Shown: positions 28,466 to 63,819 of the stretch, piece after piece
Numbering within the stretch: the first letter of the stretch is position 1
How the letters are laid out: every line of letters begins with the position of its first letter
Position numbers and translations under genes: made by a program
DNA from: Phoebastria nigripes
Taxonomy: Eukaryota; Chordata; Aves; Procellariiformes; Diomedeidae
Reading direction: 5' to 3'
Length of the DNA stretch: 64,000 nt
NCBI GenBank assembly: GCA_035582835.1
Contig: JAYKAV010000666.1
Span: 1,003,784 to 1,067,783 of the forward strand
Notes under the pieces: generated by a model
Database searches by the model: none
What the model saw: only the letters and a program-made list of their open reading frames with translations
What the model was told of the DNA's origin: nothing

Positions 28466-31400
28466 TCCATGTTATGTGTGTCTTCTAGGAGAATATCATC
28501 TTTCAGACCATCCTCACTGCTCAGAGCCCTTTGAGGTCTCAAAGGTAACTTTTTTAGCAGCAGAAGCTGGCATCTGTGTTTGGATTGCAATCTATATAGA
28601 AAACTGCACTTTACTTATTTGATGCTCTGGCTTATTTTCAGCGGCCATGCTGGTCTTGGTTTCCTCACCACCATCATTTAAGAACCTTACCGTGCTGGTG
28701 GAACCACATCTGCTCATCAGCGCAGAGATGGCCAAACTTGAAACTAGGCTTCATCATGCTGCTATTTGAAGTCACAGAAGTTCTGCCAGCTTTTTTTATG
28801 GGAATCAACACAGGCTATGCTGATGTGAAAGTATGCAAAGCTTTGTACAAGCAGAGAAGAACATAACCTTTGTATATTTTGTCTTTGCCTCATTTGAATC
28901 ATATTCTAGCCAACCCTGTTCTTTCCTATATTNCAAGTAGTCTTTCATGAAAAATGAAAAAAAAAGTTTTTTCTTTCTNTTTTTCTTTTGGTGTCTCTTT
29001 CTGTACTTTGCATTGGTAACTTGCAAGAAGACAAGCTGCTTGGGTAGAAGTTCCTCAAAAACCTGTTTTTTAGCAAGTCTGCCAGGGCTTCTCACTAGTG
29101 AAACCAAGGGCAGCGCTTACAACCAGAGCATCTGAGAGCACACCCATTTCTGCCTGCCAGGCTCATCTTCCTTTCAAACTGTTCTGGCAGTTTCCCTTCA
29201 TCCCTAACGGGACGCTGCCGACAGCCTTGGTAAGTCTCCCCCAAATGCCAAGAGCCATTCTGCTCCTCTACTGAGCAACTGGGGCTCAGAGCACTCTTTC
29301 AGGCTATTGGCCCACCGTGCCTGTCCTCTGGGTTTATCTCAACTCTACCCTCGGTTTTGTCACTGTATCCTTCAATCCTCTCTCTCCCCATAAAAGTGTC
29401 TAGCTGTCTCTTAAACTCACTTTACCATTTGCTTCTTTGACCTCACTTGGCAACTTATCCTTGTGTTTATTATTTGAGGTGGAATAGTTCTGGCTACATT
29501 CCTGGTTTTACTCTTAATTGTCTAATTTTTAGAATGGTGTCAGTGGGGTTGGGATTTGGGTTTGGGTTTTTTTTTAACTCATCGCTCTTGTGACCAGGTC
29601 TTCTGTTTCATTAGGCTCCTTCGTGTCATCAGGACTTCCAATAACTAAAAGAATCCTAATGAATCTTTTATTGGATCTTCCCAAATATTGCAGCTGGGCT
29701 TTCTTGTCCATTAGTGCCATTCTGAACTGCATACACTGCCTTTAATTACTTTTTTGTTAATTGGAGGGGAGGGAGGGGGGAGGAGGATTTTCCCCAAGCA
29801 AGGAAGAGTTCCCCAGCTAAAAAGCTGAGTGATTCTCCCTGCCCATACTTGCCCCAGAGGGAAGGTTCAAACAGGGCTCGAGCAGGACTGAGCAGTAGAA
29901 CTTTTGCACGTCCTCTGCCTGCTGGTTGCCTTTGTGCACCCACCTCACGCTAGGTCCAGGCAGCTCTGAGGTGTGGGGCTGCAGGCACCTTCTCAGAGCC
30001 CCTTGATCCACTCCAGAGCCTTGCCAGGCTTTTGGACAAGGTGCTGGGAGCAGCTTGCTTACCATATTGGACTTGCTGTCAGGTCACATTGATGATGGGA
30101 AAAGACTGCACATGATAGGGTTTTCTCAGTGCCTGTCTGGGGAAAGGGAAGGAGGAAGAAACACTGGTTTAAGGTACCTACCTGCATCTTCAGGAACTGT
30201 TCCCAGTTGCTGTAAGGTTGGTTGGTGGAGCAGTGAAATGAATCCTACTGACATCCTGAAACAGATAGGCCTGGTTGGAGTGGCTTCTAAAATGAACAAC
30301 TCACCTAACCCACCATGGAAAGAGAAGCAAAGAGCCACTTCTTTCCAAGGTCCCCCCTTCCCTTTCAGGAATCAGCACCTGTCTAAAGTATGGACTGCCT
30401 TCAGGTTGGTTGCCTAATTGCACCAAGATAACGTCTTTGTACCTCCTGTTCGGTCAGTACAGTCCATACCCTTAAAGAATATGACATGTACCAAAAGTAT
30501 GATCATGTGGTTACAATTTAGGCATGCTAGCTCTCACGTTTTCCTGAAGTAGAAGGGACACTTTGCTGGATTCANCTACCTTGAAAAAATTGGTGCAAGT
30601 GAACCCTTAAATCTCAACTCANACCATCAGAGAGAGAAGAGATCCCGTTCCCTTTCCTTGGGAAAAGGGGGAATCTTGTACATCATGAAGTGACAAGAAA
30701 AAGCAGAAGTGTTATCTATGTAATTAACATTCTCCATTCTGGGGGGCTATGGAAGCTACAGGACAGGAATAGTATGCCAATCACAGTAGGACATTAACCA
30801 TCAGCCAAAATAGCATCGGTCACTATTTTCAGTTTAAGAACAGAGGGCAGAGGCATAAAAGATTTGCTCAATTAATTGTGGGATTGAAAATTTTCCAGAG
30901 AGCTAAGGATACTTGTAAGATATAATAGAGTGCAGCCCCCTCATCTTTCATATGGAGGTCAAGCTCACAGAAACTCGGCCTGCTGAGCAGTTTCTGCTTG
31001 CCGCAAAATGAGGAATTGCATGCTGCAAGAACCAGCGTCCGGGGGCTGCTTCTGAGAAATTGATGTAGTAAAGCACTTCAGTAAAGGTGGCTTACCTTGC
31101 TGATAGAATCCTGAAAACAGGGAAATGAAAGGGAGAGACATAAAATGCCTCTCATGACAAAGACTGTAAAATAACTAGGAATAAAAATTTTAAAAATCTT
31201 GTAAACATTTACCATTGTCTTCACTGTACTCGGTGGGTTGGGGGACATAATGATCATCAAACAACAGAGTAGCAATAAGTACTTTCATTGAAAAAGTGGC
31301 GACAGCAAAAACAAAAGGAGATGCTCTGTCACTCATCAACACACCCTTCATTTTTTGTAGCCATCTACCATTATTATTTGGCATGCAATTCACCAAGCAG

Positions 31401-32550
31401 CAAAACCATGGCTGTAGTTATTTACAGGTCACTGGAAGTCTGGCCTGTGCTGCAGTGGAGTTTTGGTTGTGTTTCACAAAAGATAGTTTTATTTATGTTT
31501 GACTAATGCAGGCACAACTGGAGGCTGATTTTTCTTTTTTTGGCTTTTAGTATAAACACTCGTGGCAGCTCTCTATTTTGGGTGCAGACTGAAAAACAGA
31601 TTGTTTTGTAGTTGCAGAAGACTGCTGGGTAAATCAGAGGATGTTGTTATTGCAACTGAACTTTTCTCTCAAGAAAGCAGGAGGAGTTGCTTTATTTTTT
31701 AATTCTGTGCAGTTTTATGTACACCATTCGCTCCAAATATTTGATGTTTGCCACACTTGTTCGGAGTTTCTCCAGAGAGATGCTGTCTTTTGGCAGCAAA
31801 AGATAAAGTTGACTGATACAAATGAGTCACAGTACCCCAACAGTAATTAACAGTGATGCAATACCCATGCGAAAAAGAGGACTTGAAGAATTAACTGTTG
31901 AGTTTTCTTGACGATGCAGCTGCACTTTAAGAGAGAAAGCTCAACCCATCATAGAACTCCATTGTGTACATTAGAGAAAAAAGCTTGGCAAGATACATTA
32001 AAGATTTTTGCTAAAGAGATACAAATATTTTGCAAGGTCAAAGGGCGCTGAGGCAGGCTGTACTTACTTCCAAAGAAAAGTAGGCAGTATGACAAAGAAA
32101 CAGTAATATTTTTTTATCTTCATTTTCACACTTCATCATCTAAGAAAGACTGTCTTTTTCAACCTGCTGAACTGATTTAAGCCACCCCAACTCTAAGTTA
32201 ACTTTTACTTAGAAGTCAGTCTATGACATCCTAATCTAAGAAGTTATCTGTGCTTATGGTTTCAGCGCAGTTCTACAGAAGGCCAGTACTGCTATTTATA
32301 AACTGGGTTTTACTATTCTATGAAGTTCTTATACAAATCTTACAGGTCGAAAGAAAAGGAATAGTTTGGTAAGAAGACGAACGATTGAAGCAACTGTTTT
32401 ATAGCACAATATGAAACTTGACACTGTTTTCTGCTGCCAGTATGATTCCCAAGTGAGATGGATAAATTGTGGTCAAGACCTGGACAGGTTAACTAGTGGT
32501 CATCAGTGCTGGTGGTACCTTTATATACAAAAAAAAAAAAAATGGATACT
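28466..32550. other. Intergenic DNA just past the WT1 3' end
   Basis: No gene was recognised. The patch at 29750-30060 is somewhat GC-richer. A minus-strand AATAAA at 31691-31696 could serve as a distal WT1 polyadenylation signal. If that site is used, WT1 transcription reaches to about 31.67 kb. Confidence 0.5.
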
Positions 32551-32570
32551 ATTGGACAGGGCATTTGAAA

Positions 32571-32576
32571 TTTAAT
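32571..32576 (-). terminator. Candidate WT1 polyadenylation signal ATTAAA
   Basis: The minus strand reads ATTAAA, with a U-rich run of about 13 bases (32530-32542) starting roughly 30 bases downstream, the usual arrangement for cleavage near 32550. A second ATTAAA is at 32633-32638. A canonical AATAAA is at 31691-31696 and would extend the 3' UTR to about 2.2 kb. The choice is by spacing and resemblance to human 3' UTR length only. Confidence 0.35.
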
Positions 32577-32774
32577 ACCAGACATGAAACAAGACATCTG
32601 TTGGACTCTCATTTGTTTCTCTTTGAATGGGCTTTAATTGAAAGCTCAGTGAAAAATGCAGGTTACATTCTTAGTGTTATCAATAGTTTGTAACAGCAAC
32701 AACATCAGAACAGTGATGCATCTAATATTTATACACTTTCTAATTTTAGATGTCTAAGAGCAATACATTATCAG

Positions 32775-32791
32775 ATATATATATACACACA
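32775..32791. repeat. (AT)n/(AC)n microsatellite in the 3' UTR
   Basis: A short dinucleotide tract, ATATATATATA followed by CACAC, lying in the presumed WT1 3' UTR. Confidence 0.85.
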
Positions 32792-33848
32792 ATTTCAAGC
32801 AATTAAAAGTAAATAATAAACCCCTCCTCCCAAAACCCTGAAACAATATATTTCCTTACACTAATAATGTCTTTTTCACATATACTTGACAAAGAGTCTT
32901 TTTAAGTTACTTATCTTAAGAGTAATCTGTTAATGGAGATCCTGGACCAGCCCCATTAAAAGTTCAGTTTTAAGTTTATACAGCTTGCTAGCCACATAAC
33001 CAGTGTGGCTTTACATTGTAAACAAATCCCAAATGTCTACAATGATTGGAATTAGTTTTGTGTAAAGGAGATCTATGCATTTCATGATAGAATAAATTTA
33101 AACCAATACATTAAAAAGAGAGAGAGAAAGGGAGTTATTTGACAAACAAAACAGTTTTGGGGGATCAATTATGTGATTATTTAAAAAACAAGTTAACTTA
33201 ATGGTAAGATTCTTATTTTCTGTACAGAGAGGCTCTGGTTCATCTAGCTTTAGCTGCTCTAGAAACATGTTCTTTAAAAAAAGGTTTGATTTGTGAAATT
33301 CAAAAGCAGAGCTTCCAACTTTAAAAGCTTGCCCTTTGGCAGTACAAGTACAAGGTTTACCAAAAGTAGCTCAGGTGATTGTTCCATCTCATTTTGTGAG
33401 GATGGCTGTACTAGCATTTGGAAACCTCAGCATATGCACAGACGCAGTAAGCGTAAAGCTTACCTTCAACAGGGAGGAATCACCCAACCCACTGCAGGAC
33501 TTAAAAAGGTACAACAATATGTACCTATGAAAGTTTTAGTGAAAATAAAACCGGAAAACTGGTGACAGACGTGGAAGGTAAGCACAGTTTATAGTAATCT
33601 TGAAACTGTGGCAATTTTGCTTACTTTTTAACAAAATTACAAATAAAAACCTCTTGAACTTATTGAGTAGGAACTTGTGTAAGTCCAAATGGAAGACAAG
33701 GCTGAGCAGAATCCTACGGTTTAGTTAACTTGTGTCAAATGGGATGCGAAGACAGCTGCAGCTTTCTGACAGAGGTGATCGAAGATGGCTGATAAAGTTT
33801 GCAGTAGCTCATAATGTCCCATCTGGTTTATTCACTTGTTTGAACTGT

Positions 33849-58004
<24,156 letters not shown>

Positions 58005-58474
58005 TTAAAACCGATACGTCATGATGCAACATTTTCTTTGTTACTGTTTCTTTAAATATATAACAGCAGAAAGTGAATTTATTTTATATAATCCCTTTTA
58101 TCGATGTATTACGAATTTTAAAAAAAGAAAAGGAAATAAAAGAAAAGAATGGCTGTGGATTGAAAAGTCTCTTTGAAGCTGCAAGCCTGTCAGTTTGTAA
58201 ATAGCTGGAAGGGGAGACATTAAACTTTTTCCTTACAGAAAAGTAATATCCGATATTGACCCATTTAAATTAATGAAACGAATATAGACAGCCTGGCCGG
58301 CTAACGAAGCAGATTAGTTGTTTTAAAAAGGCAAATCTGTTAACTGTTTTAACCAGGAGTGTGAGAGACCACGTGGTTAATGGAGTGAAGCAGCTATCGT
58401 GACTCGTGATGGATGTTACTACATAGAGGGGCCTGACAGGCAGGAGAAAAATGGAGTGGCTGAGCGATATCGAA

Positions 58475-58925
58475 GCTCCCCGCTGGAACACGCTCTTTCC
58501 CCGCCGGTACCCGCCGAAGGCAGCACGGGCGGCTGCTGCGCAGCGCGGTTTCCCCACCGTCGCGTTCCACTCTGAAGTGGCAGACACGGGGAGCGCGGCC
58601 GCGGTAAACGACGGCGGGATGCGGCGGCGCTCGGCGGGCCGGGGCGGCCCCGGGCCGCTGCCGCCGCGGAGCCCCGCGGAGCCCCGCGGAGCGGCTCGCC
58701 CGGCCGTGCCCCCCCCCGCCCGATGCCGAAGAGGTGCCGTCGCCTGTGGCGTGCTGCCCCGCGGGGTGGGCTGCGGGGGCTCCCCCGCGCCGGGCTCTCC
58801 CCAAAGAGCAGCTCCCCGCCGCCGCGCAGCCTCGCCCCGGCGAGCCGCGGGGGGGAACGAGGCGGGAGCCCCCGGGCCTTTCAGCCGGGCGCTGTGGTTG
58901 ATGCCGGGGAACAGCCGCTCACAAT
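58475..58925. promoter_or_regulatory. CpG-rich block B in intron 3
   Basis: About 450 bases of CpG-dense sequence with NotI-like GCGGCCGC and Sp1-like motifs, plus a short tandem array of GCCCCGCGGA at 58661-58692. Overlapping open frames exist on both strands and are not recognisable proteins. Together with block A it brackets the AT-rich exon 4 neighbourhood. Confidence 0.55.
58661..58692. repeat. 10-bp tandem repeat, about three units
   Basis: The unit GCCCCGCGGA occurs twice exactly (58671-58690), with partial units on both sides. It is within CpG-rich block B and is a simple GC-rich tandem duplication. Confidence 0.8.
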
Positions 58926-59891
58926 AAACGCAAGTCTCCCTGTTGATTAATTACGCCTAAAGTCGCTGGACTTATGCAGTGAATTTATATCGTTCTGTTA
59001 TTAGAAGAGGGTATTTTTTTTTTCTTATTTTTTTTCTTCGTGGCAGGTAGAAGCGACCTAAAAAAGTCAGATTCCAGTGGGAAGCTTTTGCATATAAAAA
59101 CAAATTAAGTGACTTCAATCTCGAAGTATGCGTAATATCATTTGTCAGTATCACTGGACACTATTATTCATTAGTGTGTCTGAAGTGCTATTATGCTACT
59201 ACAATGTCCTGCATATCAGCTCAGGAATTGTTAAACTCTCCTGCAGTTTCCCCATTTGCAACAGCAGTCCGTGCTGGTCTGTGCCAACTACGTTTTGCAA
59301 TTCCACGAATTCTTCCTGTAATGCTGCTGTAATTAATTCCTCCAGGACCCTGATTTTTATTAGAAGTGCCCGCCCGATGCATTTACAGCAGGAGATTTCC
59401 CTTTAACTTTCTTTCGCTTGACAGTTCATTTATAAGAGCCTCCCCCACAATATCCACTTTTTCCCCTCCTTTGCTTTTTCATAAAGCAATACACTTATTC
59501 ATCTTGTCACTAGCTCGCAGCCACTGTATTGCATGCCGCCTTTGGGTGACAGTGTCCAAAACAAACCGCTCGGAAACCAGCGCAATGTCCAGCGGCGAGG
59601 CGAAGCCGCAGCTCACCGTCTTCACCTCCCCGTCTAAAGCTCCCTCCTGCCCTCCCCGATTTACAGCCGCGCTTCGCTCCTGGCTTTGCAGCTCCGACAA
59701 CAGCTTAACGGCGGAGCCCAGCCTGCCTCCACCCTTCGAAGGGAGCCCGGAGTGGCTTTCGGGCAGGCTGGGCGTCGTGTAAAGCCCTCGGAGGAAGAGG
59801 GCGAGCGGTACTCTGCGCTTCCTGCTAAATCCCGCTCTGCCGCACTCGGTCCCTCTGGCTCGGGGCGGCCCCAGGAGAGACCCGCAGACCT

Positions 59892-59900
59892 CGCCCCCGC
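59892..59900 (-). promoter_or_regulatory. EGR/WT1-type site GCGGGGGCG
   Basis: An exact 9-base match on the minus strand to the GC-rich core bound by EGR1 and by the -KTS form of WT1 (established for the family). It lies in CpG-rich block C, where such a match is also expected by chance. Confidence 0.3.
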
Positions 59901-59969
59901 CTTGCCCTCCCGCTGCACTTGCGGTGGGGCAGGAGCCGGGGGAATGAGTGCCGGGGGAGGAGGCGCCCG

Positions 59970-60063
59970 GGCTCGGCACCCCACGCCAGCCTGGGCTCGG
60001 CACCCCCCGCCAGCCCGGGCTCGGACCCTACGCCAGCCGGACTCGGCACCCCACGCCAGCCCT
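59970..60063. repeat. 24-bp minisatellite, four units
   Basis: Units begin at 59970, 59994, 60018 (a 22-base unit) and 60040. They follow the pattern GGCTCGGCACCCCACGCCAG plus four more bases. Units 1 and 2 are nearly identical and the later ones diverged. Because 24 is a multiple of three, one plus-strand frame reads a repeated LGTPRQPG, but I see no sign that it is translated. Confidence 0.85.
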
Positions 60064-60699
60064 GGCCGCCCCGCGGCGCGTTTCAGCTGCGCGACTTGGG
60101 GAGAAGGAGCCTGAGAGCGGATTCCCGCGGGATGAGCTGCGGTCTCTCGGCACGCCCCGGGTGGGCTATGACCCGGCACCGGGGTGCCCACGGAGGGGCA
60201 CCCCCACACGGCTCACACGGGCTGCAGAGGGAGTCTGTGTGATGCCTGCTGCCGGCAGTGGCCAAGGGGAGAAATTTCTTTTCTGTGGAGATGCTGAGCC
60301 CACGACCCTGCGAGGTTTACATCTCGAAAAACCCGGGATTGCCCGCGCTTTGGCTAAATCGTGCGAAAGCGGCCCCGGGGCGGGAGGCAGGTGGGCACCG
60401 CCGGGCTCCGCGCCCCGGCAGGCCCGCAGGCAGGAATGGCCGCGCCGGCCGCCGTTTGCCCGGGGGCCATCGGGCATCGACACAGGATTAAACGTCTCGC
60501 ATCTGACATGTGACAGAGAACAGGACATCCCTAACTCCATGTACGCCTCGCCATGGTTTATTATTGACAGTACCATGAGATGATCTCATGGAATTAACAG
60601 CTCCTCTCAAAATCTCGGCTTCGGATGAGGTTTGAATGATGAGAAGGAAAGCGGGGTCTCCGGGGATACGCCTGCACTGATTCCAATCTGAATCCTTGG

Positions 60700-61250
60700 C
60701 CCTCCAAACTGCCACAAAGAAGACACTAAAAATAACTTATTTTCATTACAGAGATGCTTTTAAAGAGAAACGAGAGGAAGGGGGGGGAACATTTCTACAA
60801 CGGGGATTAATGTAAGTTGGAGTGGAATAAAAGGAAGTCAACGCTGAGCAAAAAGGGAACTTAAAAGGAAACCAGTAGTAGATCATATAGAGTTTGTTTT
60901 GGCCTGCATTGCAGTATTACCGAGTTCTTGACCTCTGCACAGAAAGAGCTATAATCTGAACCGAGACTCCTCCACTTTTAAAGTCTTTGTAAGTGTGACT
61001 CACAGTAAATTTTCAACATCGAGCATGTTTACTACATTAAACAGCGCGAGGTAGAAAAGTTCACATCACCATTTTAATGGACCCACAAACTCTAGTCATC
61101 TAATGCACGCTTGCAGTCTGCGCGGGTTTGTCATCCATGTCCAGCTATCAACAACAGGCGCAGTATTCCTTGGCAGAGGAGCGGGCTGCGCTATAAACAG
61201 AGAGCAAGTAGTTGCCGAGGCGAGAGATTTCAGAGATACTTTTGCTTCCA
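60700..61250. other. AT-rich spacer between CpG-rich blocks C and D
   Basis: About 550 bases of moderate-to-low GC with no coding sign. It contains forkhead-like TGTTTAC (61025-61031) and a TGTGACTCACA stretch near 61000. It could be a conserved enhancer module or plain intron; sequence alone does not decide. Confidence 0.35.
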
Positions 61251-61264
61251 GTATAAGAATTACG

Positions 61265-62215
61265 AGCTTTTAACCGTTTCCTTCAAGCTGTCGCCTTCCC
61301 GACCGCTTTGCCTTGGTGCGGGAGACAAGGGAACGCTCTTCAGCTCGCCCCGAGGCCCGCCCGAGTACCCCTCCGCGCTGCAGAGGGGCCGGCACCAGCC
61401 AGGCCGGGAGCTCTCCTGGCTGAAGGACCCTGCCGCTCCCGCCCGTTCCCCACCCGGCGCGGCGCGGCTCCCCGCAGGCCGGGCTGGAGGGCCGCGGCCG
61501 CGCTCCGCAGAGAGGGGGGAAGCCGATAGCGGCTTCATGACGGTCTCTTGCACCCAGCTGGTGAGATGACGAGGAGGGAGAAGAGAGAGCATCAGGTGGA
61601 GGTGGTTCACTCCTGCATCTCCTCGCGGCTGCTTTCTTGCTCCACCTCTGCTCGCGGAAGAACTACCCCTTGGGTCTCGCTCCGGCGCAGCAGAGATCCG
61701 AGACGGGGGATGACGGAGGGATGGAGCCCGGCGGGACCCAGCGAGCGGGTGCAAGGCCGAGCGGACCCGAAGCCTCGGCCGGGGTGGGTGGGCGAGGGAC
61801 CGCAAACGACGCCCGTGTGCTACTCGAGCGTCCCGGGGAGGCGCAGAGGAGAGGCGGTGCGGGGCAAGCACCGGCCGTCCCATCCCGTCGGGGAAGGAGG
61901 CAACACCTCCCGCTCCCGAGCTGGGTTCCTCCCGCCACATTGCCCCCTCTCCGCTGCTACAGGCGAACGGGAGCCTGCTGTCCTCAGCCAGTGCGAGGAG
62001 CGACAGACGCGACGAACCCCGTCACGCCGGGCATGAGCACCATTCCCTGCGCGCTCGCTGCGCGCTCCGCGCAGCGGCCACCAGGCGCGCACGGAGGCGC
62101 GCAGCGGGCATGGGCGTGGCCGCGGACAGCCTCACCGCCCTGTCCCTGCCAACCCCGGCGCTCAGATGCGGCAACCGAGCCATCAGTTCTCAAAGCAGAG
62201 CTGGGAAACTTGACC
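61265..62215. promoter_or_regulatory. CpG-rich block D in intron 3
   Basis: About 950 bases of CpG-dense sequence with BssHII-like GCGCGC and GGGCGTGGC KLF/Sp-like boxes. Long open frames are seen in several frames on both strands without recognisable domains. This is the longest of the CpG-rich blocks and a candidate for an internal or antisense promoter. Confidence 0.5.
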
Positions 62216-62366
62216 TGAACTGCGAAAAGCAAAATAAATCTTCGCAAAGGAGGTACGGAATAAATACGGTCTTAAAAAAAAAAAAATAATAAAGATTCCG
62301 CCAGATCAATATGAATATTGACTAAGACAGTGCGGTCGGTTTTCAGGCCGTTGGAAATGTGGCTAA

Positions 62367-62373
62367 TGAGTCA
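62367..62373. promoter_or_regulatory. AP-1-type site TGAGTCA
   Basis: An exact consensus AP-1 heptamer in the spacer between CpG-rich blocks D and E. A single short motif; function is not shown. Confidence 0.25.
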
Positions 62374-62699
62374 CGCCCGGTTTTGCACGGTAACTAGTCA
62401 CCCGCTTTCTTGACAACACTTTCTAGGAAGAACACTTGTGTAGTAGGAAAATCGTTTTTTCCAGATGCTTTTGACCATGTGCAGGAGGGGACAAGGGGAG
62501 GCCGCACCGAGCTCACCCACCTGTTCGGGCTTAGATGCTGGAGCAAGCTTTGTACAACTGGAGCTGCCCTCGACGTGGAACAAGTTCTGCCCTGACTTAC
62601 ACCCCCGCACATCAGTATTGGCTCGCGTGAGGCTTAAGGGCTTAAATCTTTATCCTACCGAAGTAAGCAGTAAACCTCCCGGGGAGCAGAGTAGGATCA

Positions 62700-63115
62700 T
62701 GGCTACGGTCGGGAAGAAATCGGCCCCGTGGCAGAGCGCTGCCCACTCGCGCCGGGATCCGGGTCCCGAAGCGCTGGGCGGGAGGTGGCCGGGTTAGGGC
62801 GATGCCAGGCTGTGCTCACCCCCTCCCCGGTGCTTCCTCGGTAGAGGCACATGGAGGAGAGACCTCTCGGCACAAGCAGCGGTTTCCTATCGGAATCACA
62901 CCTCCCAGGACTGGGCTCGCTCCACCAAACGTACAAACGAGTACGAACGCCGCAGAAGGGAGCGCCCGCGGTGCTGCCGCCGCCGCCGCCGGGAGCCCCG
63001 ACACGGGAGCGCGGCACGGGGCGGCGGGGGCGAGCCCCGAGGCCCGGCGGGGCTGGGGAGAGCGGCGGCTGCCCGCGGCGGCTCGGAGCTGCCCTCCCCA
63101 AGCCTCCCTACAAAC
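62700..63115. promoter_or_regulatory. CpG-rich block E in intron 3
   Basis: About 400 bases of CpG-dense sequence with a CCG-triplet run near 62978-62990 and an exact GCGGGGGCG at 63024-63032. Open frames on both strands are not recognisable. Same interpretation as the neighbouring blocks. Confidence 0.5.
63024..63032 (+). promoter_or_regulatory. EGR/WT1-type site GCGGGGGCG
   Basis: An exact nine-base EGR1/WT1 core on the plus strand inside CpG-rich block E. A possible autoregulatory site, but the base composition makes a chance match likely. Confidence 0.3.
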
Positions 63116-63252
63116 CATATTTATAGATTTCCCTGCGAGGCGAGCAATCTCTGTCACTTCAGCGCAGGAGTTCGCCCCGCCAATTATTCTGCAAGCTAAT
63201 CTCTCTGGATAGGCTTCTTTCCTTCCTTCATTACCTCATTCCCTCCTTCCCT

Positions 63253-63334
63253 TGACGTCAACTCACGTTCATTAGCGAAGTGGCTTCTGGAAGTGACAGA
63301 ATTTTGTTGTCCCACGTCCAGTGTTGATTAATCA
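63253..63334. promoter_or_regulatory. Module with CRE and TGATTAATCA palindromes
   Basis: A perfect CRE palindrome TGACGTCA lies at 63253-63260 and a perfect palindrome TGATTAATCA at 63325-63334. The second contains the PBX/HOX-type TGATTAAT and resembles an HNF1 half-site (GTTGATTAAT). Both lie in an AT-richer gap between CpG-rich blocks. Suggestive of a regulatory module; no proof. Confidence 0.35.
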
Positions 63335-63819
63335 GAGATGATATAACCGGCCTACAAGAGGAGCCGCTCGCGGCTTCCTTCGCTGAGGCATATTGTTTTG
63401 TGTGCGAGAGTTACTTAGCAACTCCAAGATACGGGACTGGCTCCAAGTTCACAAAAAGTTGAAGAATAAATTTTGGGGAACTTCTTTGCTCACTAAACAC
63501 GTTGTAAAACTGTAAGAGACACGCCCAGCCCCCATGCCAGACCGAAGAAAACGGGAAGCCGCGCTTGCAACGGACCCCTCTGTTGGCAACGAGAGTTCGT
63601 GCTTGCAGCAAAGCTCCAGATGCACCTTTCTCCCAACAAGGAAATCCGATAGGTTTATTGCCCCGTTTACAACAAATGAGCTCCCTGCAGGCCAGTCCCC
63701 GTCGCTCCTGGGAGCCATCGGAAGGGCTCTTGGTCTGCAAGAGGAAGCCCCTGGACGGAGCTGAGTTGAATTGCCTGCCCGATCCCTGTACCACGCTTTG
63801 CCCATCGCTGCTGCTCACC

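Larger units (their letters stand above)
32551..33848 (-). other. WT1: Probable WT1 3' UTR
   Basis: This stretch follows the TAG stop on the minus strand and contains no continuing conserved coding sequence. Its lower limit is inferred. An ATTAAA at 32571-32576 is followed about 30 bases downstream by a long U-rich run, which would give a 3' UTR of about 1.3 kb, close to the human length. An AATAAA hexamer lies only about 15 bases after the stop, near 33828-33833, and another far downstream at 31691-31696. The true end, or alternative ends, cannot be decided from sequence alone. Confidence 0.45.
59570..60500. promoter_or_regulatory. CpG-rich block C in intron 3
   Basis: About 930 bases of GC-rich, CpG-dense sequence containing a 24-bp minisatellite (59970-60063) and an exact CGCCCCCGC (59892-59900), the minus-strand form of the EGR/WT1 core site. 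Open frames up to about 211 codons on several frames look GC-driven. Possible internal or antisense promoter; inferred from composition only. Confidence 0.5.

Noticed and set aside
1..31600. RCN1 or another neighbouring gene downstream of WT1
   Set aside because: By synteny RCN1 could be nearby, but no EF-hand or other recognisable exon was seen on either strand.
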